The position numbers were made by a program, and so were the translations under genes. From assembly GCF_000024625.1 (NCBI RefSeq), contig NC_013407.1, positions 1,426,001 through 1,490,000 on the forward strand: a DNA stretch of 64,000 nucleotides, given 5' to 3'. Of the stretch, positions 1-11,474 are shown in pieces. Positions within the stretch are counted from its first letter, which is position 1, and each line of letters begins with the position of its first letter. The stretch comes from Methanocaldococcus vulcanius M7. Lineage in GTDB: Archaea; AGJL01; Methanococci; Methanococcales; Methanocaldococcaceae. The notes under the pieces are model-generated. The model worked only from the letters and a program-made list of their open reading frames with translations. It was not told where the DNA came from and did no database searches.

Positions 1-915
1 AAAGGAAAAGAGTTTATAAAAAAACCTATTGAGATTGAAGAAGAAATAACTCAATTAACAAGAGATACTATAATAAGCGGAAAATGGAAAAAAGCATATA
101 TCAGACCCTACGATGTAAAAATACCAACTAAACCAGTATATCCTGCTAAGATACATCCTTTAACAAGAATTATTAGAGAAGTTAAGGAAATCTTGTTAGC
201 AATGGGTTTTAAAGAAGTAAAAAGCCCAATTGTAGAAACAGAGTTTTGGAATTTCGATATGCTGTTTGAACCACAGGATCACCCAGCAAGAGAGATGCAA
301 GATACCTTCTTTTTAAAGTATCCTCAGGAGGGAGAGATTCCAGAAGATCTGTTAGATAACGTTAAAGAAGTTCATGAAAGATGCTGGAAATATAAATTTG
401 ATGAAAATATTTCAAAGAGATTGATTTTAAGGACACATACAACCTCTTCATCAATAAGATATTTGGCCTCATTATCTGAAGAAGAAAAAAATAAACCACA
501 CAAGGTTTTCTGTATAGATAGGGTTTTTAGGAACGAGGCAATCGACTATAAACACTTACCAGAGTTTTATCAGTGTGAAGGAATTATAATGGGAGAGGAT
601 GTTAATTTTAATAATTTAATTGGGGTCTTAAAAGAGTTTTTAAAAAGATTAGGGTTTGAAAAGGTTAGATTTAGACCTGCTTATTTCCCATTTACTGAGC
701 CATCATTAGAGGCAGAGGTTTATTTGGAGAGTAGAGGGTGGTTAGAGATTTTAGGAGCCGGAATTTTTAGGCCAGAAGTATTAGAACCGATTGGGATTAA
801 AAAGCCAGTTTTAGCTTGGGGAATCGGATTTAGTAGGTTGGCTATGCTTAGATTTGGATTAAAGGATATTAGAGATCTCCATAAAAACGATTTAGATTGG
901 TTAAAAAGAGTTTAA
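1..915 (+). CDS. pheS: Phenylalanine--tRNA ligase alpha subunit, C-terminal part (5' end outside window)
   Basis: The catalytic subunit charges tRNA-Phe with phenylalanine in a tetramer with PheT. The frame is open from base 1, so the window starts inside the gene; a methionine at base 193 is internal. Class II synthetase signatures are visible: motif 2 around [19 protein letters not shown] and motif 3 near [15 protein letters not shown]. FxFTEPS and the [13 protein letters not shown] stretch are typical of archaeal and eukaryal PheS. The N-terminal tRNA-binding extension is missing only because of the window edge. It ends 3 bases from the convergent engB gene. Identification is firm. Confidence 0.95.
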   Translation, partial: KGKEFIKKPIEIEEEITQLTRDTIISGKWKKAYIRPYDVKIPTKPVYPAKIHPLTRIIREVKEILLAMGFKEVKSPIVETEFWNFDMLFEPQDHPAREMQDTFFLKYPQEGEIPEDLLDNVKEVHERCWKYKFDENISKRLILRTHTTSSSIRYLASLSEEEKNKPHKVFCIDRVFRNEAIDYKHLPEFYQCEGIIMGEDVNFNNLIGVLKEFLKRLGFEKVRFRPAYFPFTEPSLEAEVYLESRGWLEILGAGIFRPEVLEPIGIKKPVLAWGIGFSRLAMLRFGLKDIRDLHKNDLDWLKRV

Positions 916-918
916 TAC

Positions 919-1569
919 TTAGTGCTTTTTTACTTTTAATTTTTTAAATAGATCAACTCTCTCTTTAATTCTCTTTTTTATTTCATCAATTCCCTGCCCT
1001 TTCTTTAAAACTGCCGGAACTATAAATTTCCACTGTCTCCATGGTGGAGAACATTTAAAAAACTCACATATTCCATCCAAAACTGTATCCCAGTCCTCTT
1101 TTTTTATCTTATCCATTTTATTAACCACGAGAATTGGGCTTATTTTAAGATCTGTTATAAAATCAAACATCTCTAAATCAATAGGAATTTCCCCCCTTTC
1201 ATCCCATCTCCTAACAATTTCAAAAAACGACTTTGCATCAATTATTTGGACTGCGGTAGCTATCTTATCCGCGTTATTTTCAATATAGTGGACTATTTCA
1301 TCCTTTATTTTTTCCTGCACATTTTTAGGAAGGCCTGACATATATCCAAATCCCGGTAAATCAACTAAGATATAGTCCCCAAGATCATATTCGTTAATTT
1401 TTAATGTCAATCCCGGCCTTTTTCCAACTTTAACATCTTTTCTTCCAGTCATTAATCTAACGAAAGTTGATTTTCCAACATTGCTTCTTCCAACAACCAC
1501 AACTTTTGGTTTTTCTTTTTTTCCATGGTATTTTCTCTTTAAATTTGTATATCTCTCAAAAAAGTCCAT
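919..1569 (-). CDS. engB: EngB/YihA-type GTP-binding protein
   Basis: A TRAFAC-class GTPase; bacterial members act in ribosome assembly, and the archaeal role is assumed to be similar. The G1 motif [10 protein letters not shown]3 DLPGFG and G4 NKMD are all present, in a protein of about 216 residues, the usual length. ATG at 1569 is preferred to the upstream GTG because the stretch just ahead resembles a GTGAT ribosome binding site. The gene is monocistronic by appearance and converges on pheS. Confidence 0.9.
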   Translation of the reverse strand: MDFFERYTNLKRKYHGKKEKPKVVVVGRSNVGKSTFVRLMTGRKDVKVGKRPGLTLKINEYDLGDYILVDLPGFGYMSGLPKNVQEKIKDEIVHYIENNADKIATAVQIIDAKSFFEIVRRWDERGEIPIDLEMFDFITDLKISPILVVNKMDKIKKEDWDTVLDGICEFFKCSPPWRQWKFIVPAVLKKGQGIDEIKKRIKERVDLFKKLKVKKH

Positions 1570-1724
1570 AATAATCACTTTGATTGTTTTTTTACCTAAT
1601 TTTAAATTTAATTTTAAATAAAATAAAACATAAATAATACAATAAAATATACAGCGTAAAAATTGTTAAGTATTTTAATAGAGGCATTTATCTATCAATT
1701 TCTTGCCTATTATATCATTATTAT

Positions 1725-2789
1725 TTATTTCCTATCTTTTAATTTTATCATCTCATCAAACAAAAACATCGTATCGTGAGGCCCAGGTCTTGCCTCTGGG
1801 TGGAATTGAACAGAGAATATCGGCAAGTTTTTGTGTTTTATTCCTTCAACTGTTCTATCATTTAAATTTATAAAGCTAACTTCTAAATCATTCGGAAGAG
1901 TGTTTTCATCGACAGCAAAGCCATGATTTTGAGACGTTATGTAAACTTTTTCTGTCTCTAAATCTTTAACTGGCTGATTTCCCCCCCTATGTCCAAACTT
2001 CATTTTATATGTTTTTCCTCCAAAAGCCAGTGAAATGAGTTGATTACCAAGACAAATTCCGGTTATAGGAACAACTCCTATTAAATTTTTAATATTTCTA
2101 ATAACCTCTTTTAGTCGTGCAGGATCTCCTGGACCATTAGATATTAGAACGAAATCTGGATTATAATTTAATATTTCATCATAACTTGTGTTGTAAGGAA
2201 CTTGAATAACTTCACAACCTCTATTCAATAAACATCTAATAATGTTCATCTTAACGCCACAATCTAATAGAACACATCTTGCTCTTGCATTTGGTATCTT
2301 GTGGACCACAACATCCCTCGTTGAAACCATTGGAACCAAGTCAATATCTGAAATATCTTTATATTTCTTAACTCTCTCTAAAAGATCTTCAATTTCATCA
2401 TTCCCTATTCTCTCCCCGACTTTTAAACAACACTTCACAACTCCCTTATCTCTTATCTTTCTTGTCAAAAATCTGGTATCAATATCTTGAATGCCTGGAA
2501 CATCATACTCCTTTAAAAGATCATCCAACTCCTTTCCAGTCAACTCTCTAACTACGAATCCTTCTGCCTTTATTCCATCTGATTCAAACCAGTCCTTTTT
2601 TACACCATAATTGCCCTCTAACGGATAGGTCATCATAACAACTTGTCCCTTGTAAGATGGATCAGTTAAAACTTCAACATAGCCAGTCATAACTGTTGTA
2701 AAAACCAGTTCTCCAAAAATCTCTTTTTCTGCTCCAAAACCTTTACCTCTAAAAACTGTTCCATCCTCTAATATCAAAACTGCTTCCAT
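1725..2789 (-). CDS. carA: Carbamoyl-phosphate synthase small (glutaminase) subunit
   Basis: CarA hydrolyses glutamine and channels ammonia to CarB for carbamoyl phosphate, feeding pyrimidine and arginine synthesis. The N-terminal domain ([14 protein letters not shown]) is followed by a class I glutamine amidotransferase domain with the nucleophile motif GICLGNQL and the histidine motif [14 protein letters not shown]. The start at 2789 is chosen because GGTGAT lies just upstream; a longer frame begins at 2825. CarB is not in this window, while pyrB lies about 20 kb away. Confidence 0.94.
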   Translation of the reverse strand: MEAVLILEDGTVFRGKGFGAEKEIFGELVFTTVMTGYVEVLTDPSYKGQVVMMTYPLEGNYGVKKDWFESDGIKAEGFVVRELTGKELDDLLKEYDVPGIQDIDTRFLTRKIRDKGVVKCCLKVGERIGNDEIEDLLERVKKYKDISDIDLVPMVSTRDVVVHKIPNARARCVLLDCGVKMNIIRCLLNRGCEVIQVPYNTSYDEILNYNPDFVLISNGPGDPARLKEVIRNIKNLIGVVPITGICLGNQLISLAFGGKTYKMKFGHRGGNQPVKDLETEKVYITSQNHGFAVDENTLPNDLEVSFINLNDRTVEGIKHKNLPIFSVQFHPEARPGPHDTMFLFDEMIKLKDRK

Positions 2790-3273
2790 AAAATCACCTA
2801 ATACTTTAAAACTAAAAATATACAAACTTCCAAATATACATCAGATCAACACTAATCAAAATCGATCATAAACTTTTTGTTATAAATTTGCCTATTGATG
2901 TTAGGAGGATTCCTCATTTATAATTTATGGTTGGCTAAAAATTATTAAACGATGAAAAAACTATAAAAAATTATGATCATAATTATTTAAATTTCAGTTA
3001 AAAGTTTTATCTATTTAATACCTATGGTTTTTCCTTTATAATCCCATCAAAAAATCAGAAAACTATAAAAATAAATTATAAAAACAGAAGTCAGCAATCT
3101 TAACAAAGAGAAAGTTAATAATAAATTTTAAAATTTTTAAAAAATTGATAATTCATATTTCGACAAAATTATATAGAGGAAGAGCCATCAATATCATTCA
3201 AAATATTTTTATTGTTTATTCTCTAATTATCTAAAAGTAGTAAAAATTTAAAAACTTAGGTGGTGAGAGAGTT
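2790..3273. other. AT-rich intergenic region between divergent carA and serA
   Basis: About 480 bases without a credible gene. It must hold the promoters of divergent carA and serA. It ends in a strong ribosome binding site (GGTGGTGAGAG) for serA. I see no RNA-like GC-rich segment. Confidence 0.6.
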
Positions 3274-4848
3274 ATGGTCAAAATATTAATCACAGATCCT
3301 CTACACGAAGATGCGATAAAAATATTAGAAGAAGTTGGAGAGGTTGAAGTAGCAACCGGCTTAACAAAAGAGGAATTATTGGAAAAGATAAAAGAGGCAG
3401 ATGTTTTAGTAGTGCGAAGTGGAACAAAGGTTACAAGAGATGTTATTGAAAATGCAGAGAAGTTAAAGATAATAGGTAGGGCAGGTGTTGGTGTAGATAA
3501 CATAGATGTTGAAGCAGCGACAGAAAAAGGGATCATAGTAGTTAACGCACCAGACGCTTCTTCAATCTCAGTGGCTGAGTTGACTTTGGGCTTAATGCTC
3601 GCTGCTGCAAGAAACATCCCACAGGCAACTGCCTCATTAAAAAGAGGAGAGTGGGATAGAAAAAGGTTCAAAGGGATAGAGTTATATGGAAAGACGTTGG
3701 GAGTTATTGGTTTGGGGAGGATAGGACAACAGGTAGTTAAAAGGGCTAAGGCATTCGGTATGAACATTATCGGCTACGATCCCTACATTCCAAAGGACAT
3801 GGCTGAGGAGATGGGTGTTGAGTTGATTGATGATATAAACGAACTCTGCAAGAGAGCTGATTTTATAACTTTACACGTTCCGTTAACACCAAAAACAAGA
3901 CATATAATTGGAAAGGATCAAATAAATTTAATGAAAAAGAATGCAATAATAGTTAACTGTGCAAGAGGGGGGCTTATTGATGAAAAGGCCTTGTATGAGG
4001 CATTAAAAGAGAAAAAAATTAGAGCAGCTGCTTTGGATGTATTTGAAGAAGAGCCACCTAAGGATAATCCGCTATTAACATTAGATAATGTTATAGGCAC
4101 ACCTCATCAGGGAGCATCAACAGAGGAGGCACAAAAAGCAGCCGGAACTATTGTAGCAGAGCAGATAAAAAAGGTATTAAAAGGAGAGTTAGCTGAAAAC
4201 GTTGTAAATATGCCAAATATTCCTCAAGAAAAATTAGGAAAATTAAAACCTTATATGTTATTGGCTGAAATGCTCGGAAATATAGTAATGCAGGTGTTAG
4301 ATGGATCCGTTAAGAGAGTTGAGATAGTATACTGTGGCGATCTTGCAAAAGAAAAAACCGATTTAATAAAAAGGGCATTTCTTAAAGGATTGTTATCTCC
4401 AATACTCTTGGCTGGTATAAACTTAGTTAACGCCCCGGTAATTGCAAAAAATAGGAACATAAGTGTAATAGAAACCACAACATCCGAGAAAAAATTTGGC
4501 AATGCTATAAAAATAATCGCTGAAAGTGATAAGAAGAGATTTTCCATAACAGGGGGGATAGTAAACAACAAGCCAGTGATCTTGGATGTTGATGGATATG
4601 ATGTCAACTTTATTCCAGAGGGAGCGTTGGCTATAATTAAACATATTGACAGACCGGGCACAATTGGAAGGGTTTGTATCCTCCTTGGAGATTATGGAAT
4701 AAACATTGCTGGAATGCAAGTTGGTAGAAAAGAACCAGGAGGAGAGAGTGTAATGCTCCTAAACTTGGATCATACTGTTCCTGAGGATGTTATTGAGAAA
4801 ATAAAAGAGATTCCAAATATTAAAGATGTTGCAGTTATCAATCTATAA
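3274..4848 (+). CDS. serA: D-3-phosphoglycerate dehydrogenase
   Basis: Oxidises 3-phosphoglycerate with NAD in the first committed step of serine synthesis. At 524 residues it is the long form: substrate- and NAD-binding domains (GLGRIGQQV near residue 150; catalytic histidine in GTPHQGA), an intervening domain, and a C-terminal ACT domain (from about residue 450, [29 protein letters not shown]), the usual site of serine feedback inhibition. The 3' end overlaps the convergent membrane-protein gene by 11 bases. Confidence 0.96.
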   Translation: MVKILITDPLHEDAIKILEEVGEVEVATGLTKEELLEKIKEADVLVVRSGTKVTRDVIENAEKLKIIGRAGVGVDNIDVEAATEKGIIVVNAPDASSISVAELTLGLMLAAARNIPQATASLKRGEWDRKRFKGIELYGKTLGVIGLGRIGQQVVKRAKAFGMNIIGYDPYIPKDMAEEMGVELIDDINELCKRADFITLHVPLTPKTRHIIGKDQINLMKKNAIIVNCARGGLIDEKALYEALKEKKIRAAALDVFEEEPPKDNPLLTLDNVIGTPHQGASTEEAQKAAGTIVAEQIKKVLKGELAENVVNMPNIPQEKLGKLKPYMLLAEMLGNIVMQVLDGSVKRVEIVYCGDLAKEKTDLIKRAFLKGLLSPILLAGINLVNAPVIAKNRNISVIETTTSEKKFGNAIKIIAESDKKRFSITGGIVNNKPVILDVDGYDVNFIPEGALAIIKHIDRPGTIGRVCILLGDYGINIAGMQVGRKEPGGESVMLLNLDHTVPEDVIEKIKEIPNIKDVAVINL

Positions 4849-5392
4849 GAAATCTTCTTAATTCAGAAATACTCATTTTCTCTTTTAAAAAATCCTTTGG
4901 AATTAAATATAAAAATTTTGGATCGTAGGGTTCTCCTTTCAGCCCTAAAACAACCGCATCAACATTTTTAGGATATTTTAAGGTTATGATCTCATTTAAA
5001 GGATAGGTCTTTTTAAAAATAGGGTAGACCTTATATCCTCTAAAATATATTCCATCTTCTCTGAACTCGGCTCCAATGTTTTTTAAATAAAACGCAAGAG
5101 ATCGAGAGGTTTCATCCAACGAATCCAAATTTTCAAAGATAAATTCTCCACTCCCCTCTATCTCTATTCTCTTAGCAAAGTTTATCTTAACTTCTCCATT
5201 TGTAGAAACGTCTTCAATTTTTATCTTTTTTCTTCTAAGTTTATACCACAATCTACTAAAAAATGATCTTATCTTATATTTTACCAAAATATATAATCCA
5301 AATATCCCAATTAATATTAAAAATATCGGTAGAGCGAAAATTGCCAAAACTATCAATAAAAATAAAATAAGGAGCATTAAAAACAAACCCAT
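4838..5392 (-). CDS. Uncharacterised membrane-anchored protein
   Basis: The N-terminus is a strongly hydrophobic segment, probably two closely spaced membrane helices within the first 40 or so residues. A basic region follows ([19 protein letters not shown]), then a soluble domain of about 130 residues with no motif I recognise. The start at 5392 follows a good AGGAGG site; a longer start at 5425 would overlap the upstream PP-loop ATPase gene. The tight spacing suggests an operon with that gene. Function unknown. Confidence 0.7.
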   Translation of the reverse strand: MGLFLMLLILFLLIVLAIFALPIFLILIGIFGLYILVKYKIRSFFSRLWYKLRRKKIKIEDVSTNGEVKINFAKRIEIEGSGEFIFENLDSLDETSRSLAFYLKNIGAEFREDGIYFRGYKVYPIFKKTYPLNEIITLKYPKNVDAVVLGLKGEPYDPKFLYLIPKDFLKEKMSISELRRFLID

Positions 5393-5414
5393 CGCTCCTC
5401 CTACCTGATATACT

Positions 5415-6293
5415 TTAACTTTCATCAATATCCCTCAAAGCATTTTTTATTAGTGTTAAGTATTCTTCTTTTTCTGGAACAACCATGATCCTTTTAGACG
5501 GTAGTTTTATGGAAGCTCTAAAACCATATTTTCTCGCAGTTTCAGTTGCTAATTTATTATATTTGTATAAGTTATTAAAAAGCTCTTCGTTCAATGTTGC
5601 GTTTTCATCAGCGTACTGCAAACAGCATCCTTCTCTCCAAAATCCAATCTTATCTCCAACTTCGTGTGATTTCTCAACTTTGATATTATAATATCTCGTT
5701 AATCTCAGAACATCATCATAAGATAATCGTATTAAAGGTCTAAAAAACAAAATTTCCTTAGTTTTACTATATTTTTGTGGGACCGGGGTTAGTTCCATCT
5801 TGTCATATTTTACTTCACCATACCTCTCCCTTAAATAATTCATAACCGCCCCAGATACTTTTTCAAGAGCCGAATCTCCTGTCATTATTATCTTAATTCC
5901 TTTTTCTCTCGCAAAGTCCACAGTTTTATCTTTCATTATATTTTTACATATCCTACAAATACTACTTCCCTTAGCCCCCCTTGTTCTTTTTAAAATCTCA
6001 TCCGTAATGTCAAAAAACACTGCGGGAATGTTATATTTTTCTGAAAGAGCCATAACCATATTTTTTGAAATTTCCCAACTCCATCTATGATAAAAGTGTA
6101 TTAAATATCTAATATTCAAACCAATATCTCTGGCTAAGGCGATTGCCGTTGAGCTGTCCTTACCCCCACTTGCCATAACCACTATCCCTTCATCCAACAT
6201 ATCTCTCTCTTTGAATTGTGATACAATATCTCTCTTTAAGCTGTTTAGATCATTTAATTTCCTTTTACATCTTGTCCATTCTGAAAATTTCAT
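5415..6293 (-). CDS. PP-loop ATPase, TtcA/NcsA-like (possible tRNA thiolation)
   Basis: An adenine-nucleotide alpha hydrolase with the PP-loop motif SGGKDSS near residue 43 and a CRICKNIM cysteine pair near the middle, as in enzymes that adenylate tRNA and bind a sulfur carrier or iron-sulfur cluster. Further cysteines ([10 protein letters not shown]) lie near the C-terminus. At 292 residues it fits this superfamily. The N-terminus ([13 protein letters not shown]) and a GGGAGATCT ribosome binding site support the start. The substrate is not determinable from sequence; tRNA 2-thiolation is a family-based inference. Confidence 0.75.
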   Translation of the reverse strand: MKFSEWTRCKRKLNDLNSLKRDIVSQFKERDMLDEGIVVMASGGKDSSTAIALARDIGLNIRYLIHFYHRWSWEISKNMVMALSEKYNIPAVFFDITDEILKRTRGAKGSSICRICKNIMKDKTVDFAREKGIKIIMTGDSALEKVSGAVMNYLRERYGEVKYDKMELTPVPQKYSKTKEILFFRPLIRLSYDDVLRLTRYYNIKVEKSHEVGDKIGFWREGCCLQYADENATLNEELFNNLYKYNKLATETARKYGFRASIKLPSKRIMVVPEKEEYLTLIKNALRDIDES

Positions 6294-6501
6294 AGATCTC
6301 CCTCACGGAATAATTTTTATACCACTTACTATAAAGAGATTTATAATAGGTTTATGATGGATATAAAACTGTTTATTTTAAGATGTTGAGGTATTAATAT
6401 TGCTTATTGCGTTATAGCCAAATAATTTGACACAAAAACAAATTTAACAAAACTACAACGGAAAATAAAAACAGTATGAATGTGGGGGAGGTAGGGAGAA
6501 T

Positions 6502-8184
6502 ATGAAATTGGAATATAAAGTTTTCCTGATCTCATTAATTATGTATGTGATTATTGCAGTAGTGGCAAATTTTTTTAACAATTTTATAATTTTAATAATC
6601 TTAGGGGGCATATTCTCTGTGATAATTACCTTTTTAGTGAAAAATACGACATCAGCTCCAATAAAAGAAATCATTAACATTATAGAGAAAGAAGATATTG
6701 TAGATGTTGATACCATAAACCTTCCAAGTGATGATTTTAAAGTTTTATATGAGAAGATCTGCACTCTCGTGAAAAAATTAAAAGAAAAAGAGAAAGAACT
6801 CGAAATAATGGAAAAAGAAATTGCCCAAACATTTAAAGAGGCATTAAACGCATTGGAACATCTTGCTAACGGGGACTTTTCTGTTCGATTAAATGAAAAC
6901 AGAGAAAGGAATAAGTTTCAAAAAATGTTTAATAAGGCAATAAACAATGTTTCAACAATAATTGAAAATATAAGAAAGGAAGTGTTAGATCTAAACTTAC
7001 AAATTGAAGTTTTGAAAAAAGAAACAAAAAAGGCACGTGAAGCAATAGAACAGATGAGTGATGCAGCTCAGCAAGTTGCAACTGCTGCATCGGATCAATC
7101 TGCAAAACTACAAGATATAACACAAGAAGTCGAAAAAACAGATGAACTTGCCAAAAGGACAGAGAATCTATCAGAAGAAGGAGAAAAAGTTTCTATAGAG
7201 GCAAGTGAAAAGGCAGATGAAGGAATAAAAAAGATCGAAAATGCTGTTGAGGCAATGCAAAAAATATCCAATGTAATTGATGAACTCAGTAAAGCAATTC
7301 AAGAACTCGGAACAAAATCTAAAAAGATTAATGAAATTACTGCTTTAATTAAAGATATTGCTGAGCAAACAGGACTTTTGGCTTTAAATGCTTCTATTGA
7401 AGCGGCAAGAGCTGGAGAGGCAGGAAGGGGTTTTGCTGTTGTTGCAAGTGAGATAAAAAACTTGGCTGAAGAGATAGGGAAATCAGTAGATGATATAAAT
7501 AGAACAATTGATGAAATAAATAGTCAAATAGAGAAAACTGTGAATTTGGGAATTGTAGGTAAAAATGAAGTAGATAAGGGAGTTATTGCCGTTGATGAAG
7601 TCAATGCTGTCTTCTTGAAAATAAAAGAGAGTGTAGATAACACCACCCAAAAAATAAAAGAGATTAAACGATCAGCAAAAGTTACCATTGACAATATGGA
7701 AAAAGCTCTCAAAGATATACAAGATCTTGCATCCATATCAGAAGAATTTACTGCTACTGCTGAAGAACTATCTGCAAATGCAGAAGAAGAAAGAAAAGCA
7801 ATAGAAGAAATAGAAGAAGTTATTATAAACCTTGAAAAGGTATCAAAATCCGTAAAAGAAAATATAATGAGAATAAAAACTTCAAAAAACATAACAGTGG
7901 ATGAAGCTTTCAAACTTCTTAATAATGAGGAATATGTATTTATAAACGTAGTTCCAGAGGACAAATATGACGGTAAAATTCCAAATTCAATTCATATCCC
8001 AATAAATGAGCTTGAAAATAGATTAGACGAAATTCCAAAAGATAAAAAAGTTGTAGTGTATTGTAAATTAGGATTTACAAGTCCAAGAGGTTATATGATT
8101 CTAAAAGAGAAGGGATATGATGTATACAACATGGAAGGAGGATTAAAGGCCTGGAGAGAGAAAGGTTATCCAGTAGAAAAGTAA
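6502..8184 (+). CDS. Methyl-accepting chemotaxis-like signalling protein with C-terminal rhodanese domain
   Basis: 560 residues. Two hydrophobic segments lie at about residues 5-25 and 27-47, separated by only a few residues, so there is almost no extracellular domain. A HAMP-like region and long coiled coils follow. The chemoreceptor hairpin tip is well conserved ([20 protein letters not shown], then [17 protein letters not shown]). The last 100 or so residues form a rhodanese domain, with the persulfide-forming cysteine at about residue 521 in CKLGFTS and the closing GGLKAW motif. No che genes lie nearby. A cytosolic sulfur or redox input through the rhodanese domain is my inference. The start follows a GGGGGAGGTAGGGAG site. 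Confidence 0.9.
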   Translation: MKLEYKVFLISLIMYVIIAVVANFFNNFIILIILGGIFSVIITFLVKNTTSAPIKEIINIIEKEDIVDVDTINLPSDDFKVLYEKICTLVKKLKEKEKELEIMEKEIAQTFKEALNALEHLANGDFSVRLNENRERNKFQKMFNKAINNVSTIIENIRKEVLDLNLQIEVLKKETKKAREAIEQMSDAAQQVATAASDQSAKLQDITQEVEKTDELAKRTENLSEEGEKVSIEASEKADEGIKKIENAVEAMQKISNVIDELSKAIQELGTKSKKINEITALIKDIAEQTGLLALNASIEAARAGEAGRGFAVVASEIKNLAEEIGKSVDDINRTIDEINSQIEKTVNLGIVGKNEVDKGVIAVDEVNAVFLKIKESVDNTTQKIKEIKRSAKVTIDNMEKALKDIQDLASISEEFTATAEELSANAEEERKAIEEIEEVIINLEKVSKSVKENIMRIKTSKNITVDEAFKLLNNEEYVFINVVPEDKYDGKIPNSIHIPINELENRLDEIPKDKKVVVYCKLGFTSPRGYMILKEKGYDVYNMEGGLKAWREKGYPVEK

Positions 8185-8195
8185 GTTTTTCTAAT

Positions 8196-8924
8196 TTATC
8201 TTATTTTTAATACTTTATCTGGATATACAACTATTCCTTCATCAGTTATATCAAACGGATGCCTTTTTAATGAATGGCTCGTTCCTCTCATCTTCCATAC
8301 AATTAAGCTCCTCTTTAACTCTCCATCAATCTCATCTAAGTCCAATCTTATAATCCCATCAACAGCGTGTTCAACTCCAGGCCCCCCAAACCCTCTCTCT
8401 CCAACAGAAATTTGAGATGTAAATATGGCTGTGCAACCTAAGCCAGATATTACTCTTTTTAGTAAAAAAACCGTTCTTCTTGCCATCATTGGTTTATTTA
8501 TATAAAGTGTTGTTACGGAGTCGATACCTATTCTTTTAGCATCAATATCATTTATTGCTGTCTTTAAAACATCTATTAATTCTCTCTCATCATTGGGATC
8601 GTTCACAACATATCTTTCCCTTTTTGCAGAACTACCAATCCCATAAGTAAACGCATCTATTATTGCAAATTTTCCCTCCTCTTCTAACTTTCTAACATTC
8701 CATCCAAATTGTTTCATATTTTCCCTAATTTGGACAGGGTGCTCTTCCAACGCTACCAAAATGCTTGGTTCATCATACTCGGCAGCTCCTTTATATAAAA
8801 ACTGCTGGCAAAATATAGATTTTCCAGTTCCAGGACCCCCAGACAATAGAACAACATTCCTTTCTGGAATTCCACCATGCAAGATCTCATCCATTCCAGG
8901 AATCCCTGTCTTTACTCGTCTCAT
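8196..8924 (-). CDS. KaiC/RecA-superfamily ATPase (GvpD/FlaH-like)
   Basis: A single KaiC-type ATPase domain of 242 residues, beginning [19 protein letters not shown]. It has Walker A GGPGTGKS and a Walker B-like segment [12 protein letters not shown]. Archaea carry many such proteins with regulatory or motor-associated roles; the specific function is unknown. It converges on the chemoreceptor-like gene with an 11-base gap and follows a small hypothetical gene on the same strand. The ribosome binding site is GGAGAGGAGATCT. Confidence 0.85.
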   Translation of the reverse strand: MRRVKTGIPGMDEILHGGIPERNVVLLSGGPGTGKSIFCQQFLYKGAAEYDEPSILVALEEHPVQIRENMKQFGWNVRKLEEEGKFAIIDAFTYGIGSSAKRERYVVNDPNDERELIDVLKTAINDIDAKRIGIDSVTTLYINKPMMARRTVFLLKRVISGLGCTAIFTSQISVGERGFGGPGVEHAVDGIIRLDLDEIDGELKRSLIVWKMRGTSHSLKRHPFDITDEGIVVYPDKVLKIR

Positions 8925-8953
8925 AGATCTCCTCTCCTTATATTTTTTATTAT

Positions 8954-9235
8954 CTACTCTCTAAACGATCTCATCTCTAATTTTTTCTCTGGAATATCAT
9001 CTAAAAACATTAGAGATCCTTTTATCTCCACTGCACACACCTTGGATGGATCTACAATAGCAAACGACTTTTCATCCATATTCCAAATAATTATAGGATC
9101 TCGTTTTCCAGTCCAGAGATACTTTAAAATACCATTTTTTAGATTGATTATCGCATCAAAATCATAGTCCCCTTCTATCGCATTTCCCTCAAAGTGTATC
9201 TTAACGTGTAGTTTGTCAATCTTTTTTCTTACCAT
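8954..9235 (-). CDS. Small conserved-looking hypothetical protein upstream of KaiC-like gene
   Basis: About 93 residues, rich in alternating beta-type sequence ([20 protein letters not shown]...), soluble, no cysteines of note beyond one. It sits 29 bases ahead of the KaiC-like ATPase gene and is probably co-transcribed with it. The start could be either of two ATGs (9247 or 9235); the GGGGGAG run sits between them and slightly favours the downstream one. No family recognised. Confidence 0.65.
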   Translation of the reverse strand: MVRKKIDKLHVKIHFEGNAIEGDYDFDAIINLKNGILKYLWTGKRDPIIIWNMDEKSFAIVDPSKVCAVEIKGSLMFLDDIPEKKLEMRSFRE

Positions 9236-9567
9236 ACTCCCCCACATAATATATTTTTATATTTTATTTTTATTTGTTATAATTTTATCATTTATTCTTT
9301 TTATTTATTTTTTAATGTTTACAATTTTTATAAATATTTCCTAATCATATAAAATTTCATATTCTACATTTTTATATTTTTTTAGATTTTGTTTACCATA
9401 GTTTTATAATCTTCTAATTAATCTTCTAATTAATTAACAACAACATCCCCTACCCAAAAACCAAAAAACAGGACATTTCATATAAAAATAATATAATATA
9501 ACTTATCCAAAATCCTAAAATCGTTATAAATCATCTTAACCATATAAAAAATTAAAATCAAGGAGAG
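9236..9567. other. AT-rich intergenic region with a 12-bp tandem repeat
   Basis: Promoter region between divergent genes. It holds two exact copies of ATCTTCTAATTA at 9409-9420 and 9421-9432. No gene or GC-rich structure is visible. Confidence 0.5.
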
Positions 9568-10443
9568 ATGATGAAAGCATATCCAATAACTACAAGATAT
9601 ATAAAAAGAGGAGAAGATTTTATTCCGATAATAATCGACGCAATAAGAAATAGCGGGATAAAGTTAGAAGATGGGGATTTTATAGTTTTAAGCGAGAAAA
9701 TGGTTTCTACTGCCGAAGGAAACTTTGTTGATGAAAGTAAATTTGAACCTGGAATTTTGGCCTACTTTTGTTATTACTGGTCTAAATATCTTTGGGGATA
9801 TGCCTTAGGAAAATTATTAAATATTAAAGAAGAAAAAATAAAAAATCTAAGGAAACTTCCAAAAAAAGAAACACTAAGACATAAAGAAACAGTTATAAGA
9901 ACCGTTGGTTTAAGATATGCTTTAAAACCATATGCAGAAGGAGGTTTAGATCTCACCAATGTTCCGGGAACTTACGTCTCTCCATTACCAAAAGATCCGA
10001 AAAAATGGGCAGAACGTCTTTATAATGAAGTAAAAAAAGAGTTTGGAGTTGACGTTGTTGTTATGGTAGCAGATACTGATGCCACATATCGAATTTTTAA
10101 GTGGTATATTACCGCTCTTCCCTATGCAATTAACGGAATAATCAGCGGAATCGGAGTTCTTGGATTCTTATTGGGAAGATTGGCTGAGATCTTTAAGGTT
10201 GGAGGTTTTGCAGGATGCACACCCTTAGCAATAGCTGGAAATAAAGTATATAAAAATTACTCAATTGATCAATTTGTTAGAATAGCATTTATTTGCGATA
10301 GAGTTCATAATACAATAAAAAACATTAACGAAGTGTTAGAAAAATACAACAGTTATGTTATAACCGAGGAGATACTGGAAAAGTTAAAACACACTCCCGT
10401 AGTTGTTGTAAAAATAAAAGAGGAATATATTCCAAATCGTTAA
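9568..10443 (+). CDS. CofE-like protein (coenzyme F420:glutamate ligase family paralogue)
   Basis: Resembles the F420-0:gamma-glutamyl ligase fold: N-terminal DGDFIVLSEKMVSTAEG, and a central metal/substrate segment VVVMVADTDATY. The middle contains an insertion with several hydrophobic stretches (YAINGIISGIGVLGFLLG) and GGFAGCTPLAIAG. It is longer than typical CofE (about 250 residues), so I treat it as a paralogue and not the F420 enzyme itself. The start could be either of two adjacent ATGs after GGAG. Confidence 0.65.
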   Translation: MMKAYPITTRYIKRGEDFIPIIIDAIRNSGIKLEDGDFIVLSEKMVSTAEGNFVDESKFEPGILAYFCYYWSKYLWGYALGKLLNIKEEKIKNLRKLPKKETLRHKETVIRTVGLRYALKPYAEGGLDLTNVPGTYVSPLPKDPKKWAERLYNEVKKEFGVDVVVMVADTDATYRIFKWYITALPYAINGIISGIGVLGFLLGRLAEIFKVGGFAGCTPLAIAGNKVYKNYSIDQFVRIAFICDRVHNTIKNINEVLEKYNSYVITEEILEKLKHTPVVVVKIKEEYIPNR

Positions 10444-10457
10444 TTAGAAAAATTTAT

Positions 10458-11321
10458 CTACTCAACAAGAGCAGAGGCATAGCCAACAACTGAGGAGTAA
10501 TCTCCAGTTATATCCCCTGACGTTGCATAAGCCAGTAGTTTAGAATTTTTAGCCCCAAGGATCTTCATAGCCCTTAGCATCGCTATAACTGGCCCATATC
10601 CACACATTGATATGTTATAGTTAATAACATCCTCATATAATGCCTTTTCATCCATCTCTAAAATATCCTTTATAACTATCGCATCTTTTTTTGAAGCAAC
10701 TTCTTGAGGTTCATAGTGGGTTAGATCAGAAGAGGCAATAATCACAACTCTTCTTCCCAACTCCTTGGCAACCTTTGCAACAAAGTATCCAACCTCAACA
10801 GATGTTTCATAATCTTGAAACATCATACATATAGGCACTATTTTAAATTTTGCAATATTTAATAATTCTAAATGCTTTAAAAATGGCAATTGGACTTCAA
10901 TAGAGTGTTCATTCATGTGAGCGGTTTCATCTAAGTCAATAATCTCGCATTTTCTCCAGAGTTCTTCAACAAACTCCTCATCACACTTTACATCCCCAAG
11001 AGGAGTTCTCCAGATTCCATTACACACACTAACTCCAGAACCTAAACCTGTGTGATTTGGGCCTAAAATCACAGCGGTGGTCTCTTCAAGAGGATCTACT
11101 CTCTTAGACAACTCATAGTAGGAGTGGGCTTGAATAGGTCCTGAGTAAACATAGCCGGCATGAGGGCATAGTAAACCGATCGGTTTTTCATAAGTTCCTC
11201 GAACCGGCATTGATTTTGGGCCGAATTTATGAAGATAGCATTGTTCTATCATCTCTATGAGCTCATCTGGGTGGGAGGGGTAGAATAGTCCTGCAACAGC
11301 TGGGTATCTCACATTTGTCAT
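10458..11321 (-). CDS. MEMO1 family protein (AmmeMemoRadiSam system protein B)
   Basis: 287 residues matching the MEMO family, related to class III extradiol dioxygenases: N-terminus [17 protein letters not shown], then [34 protein letters not shown] and SSDLTHYEP. The conserved His residues that line the metal-like pocket are visible (PHAGY, MNEHSIE). In archaea and bacteria it occurs with a radical SAM and an AMMECR1 protein; neither is adjacent here. Biochemical role unresolved. Confidence 0.9.
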   Translation of the reverse strand: MTNVRYPAVAGLFYPSHPDELIEMIEQCYLHKFGPKSMPVRGTYEKPIGLLCPHAGYVYSGPIQAHSYYELSKRVDPLEETTAVILGPNHTGLGSGVSVCNGIWRTPLGDVKCDEEFVEELWRKCEIIDLDETAHMNEHSIEVQLPFLKHLELLNIAKFKIVPICMMFQDYETSVEVGYFVAKVAKELGRRVVIIASSDLTHYEPQEVASKKDAIVIKDILEMDEKALYEDVINYNISMCGYGPVIAMLRAMKILGAKNSKLLAYATSGDITGDYSSVVGYASALVE

Positions 11322-11474
11322 ACTATATCCCCGACATAGTTGATTAAAATTTTAATTTTTTAATTTTACATTAATGGGAATTTAAAATTTTTATTGTGTT
11401 TGTTTATAGTTTGTTTTTTATTCTTTATATACCTACTTATGTATAAATGTGGCATAAATATACACAAAACCAAA

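Noticed and set aside
3231-3767. 178-codon minus-strand frame opposite serA
   Set aside because: Lies within the clearly coding serA frame, has Ser/Thr/Pro-rich shadow composition and no ribosome binding site.
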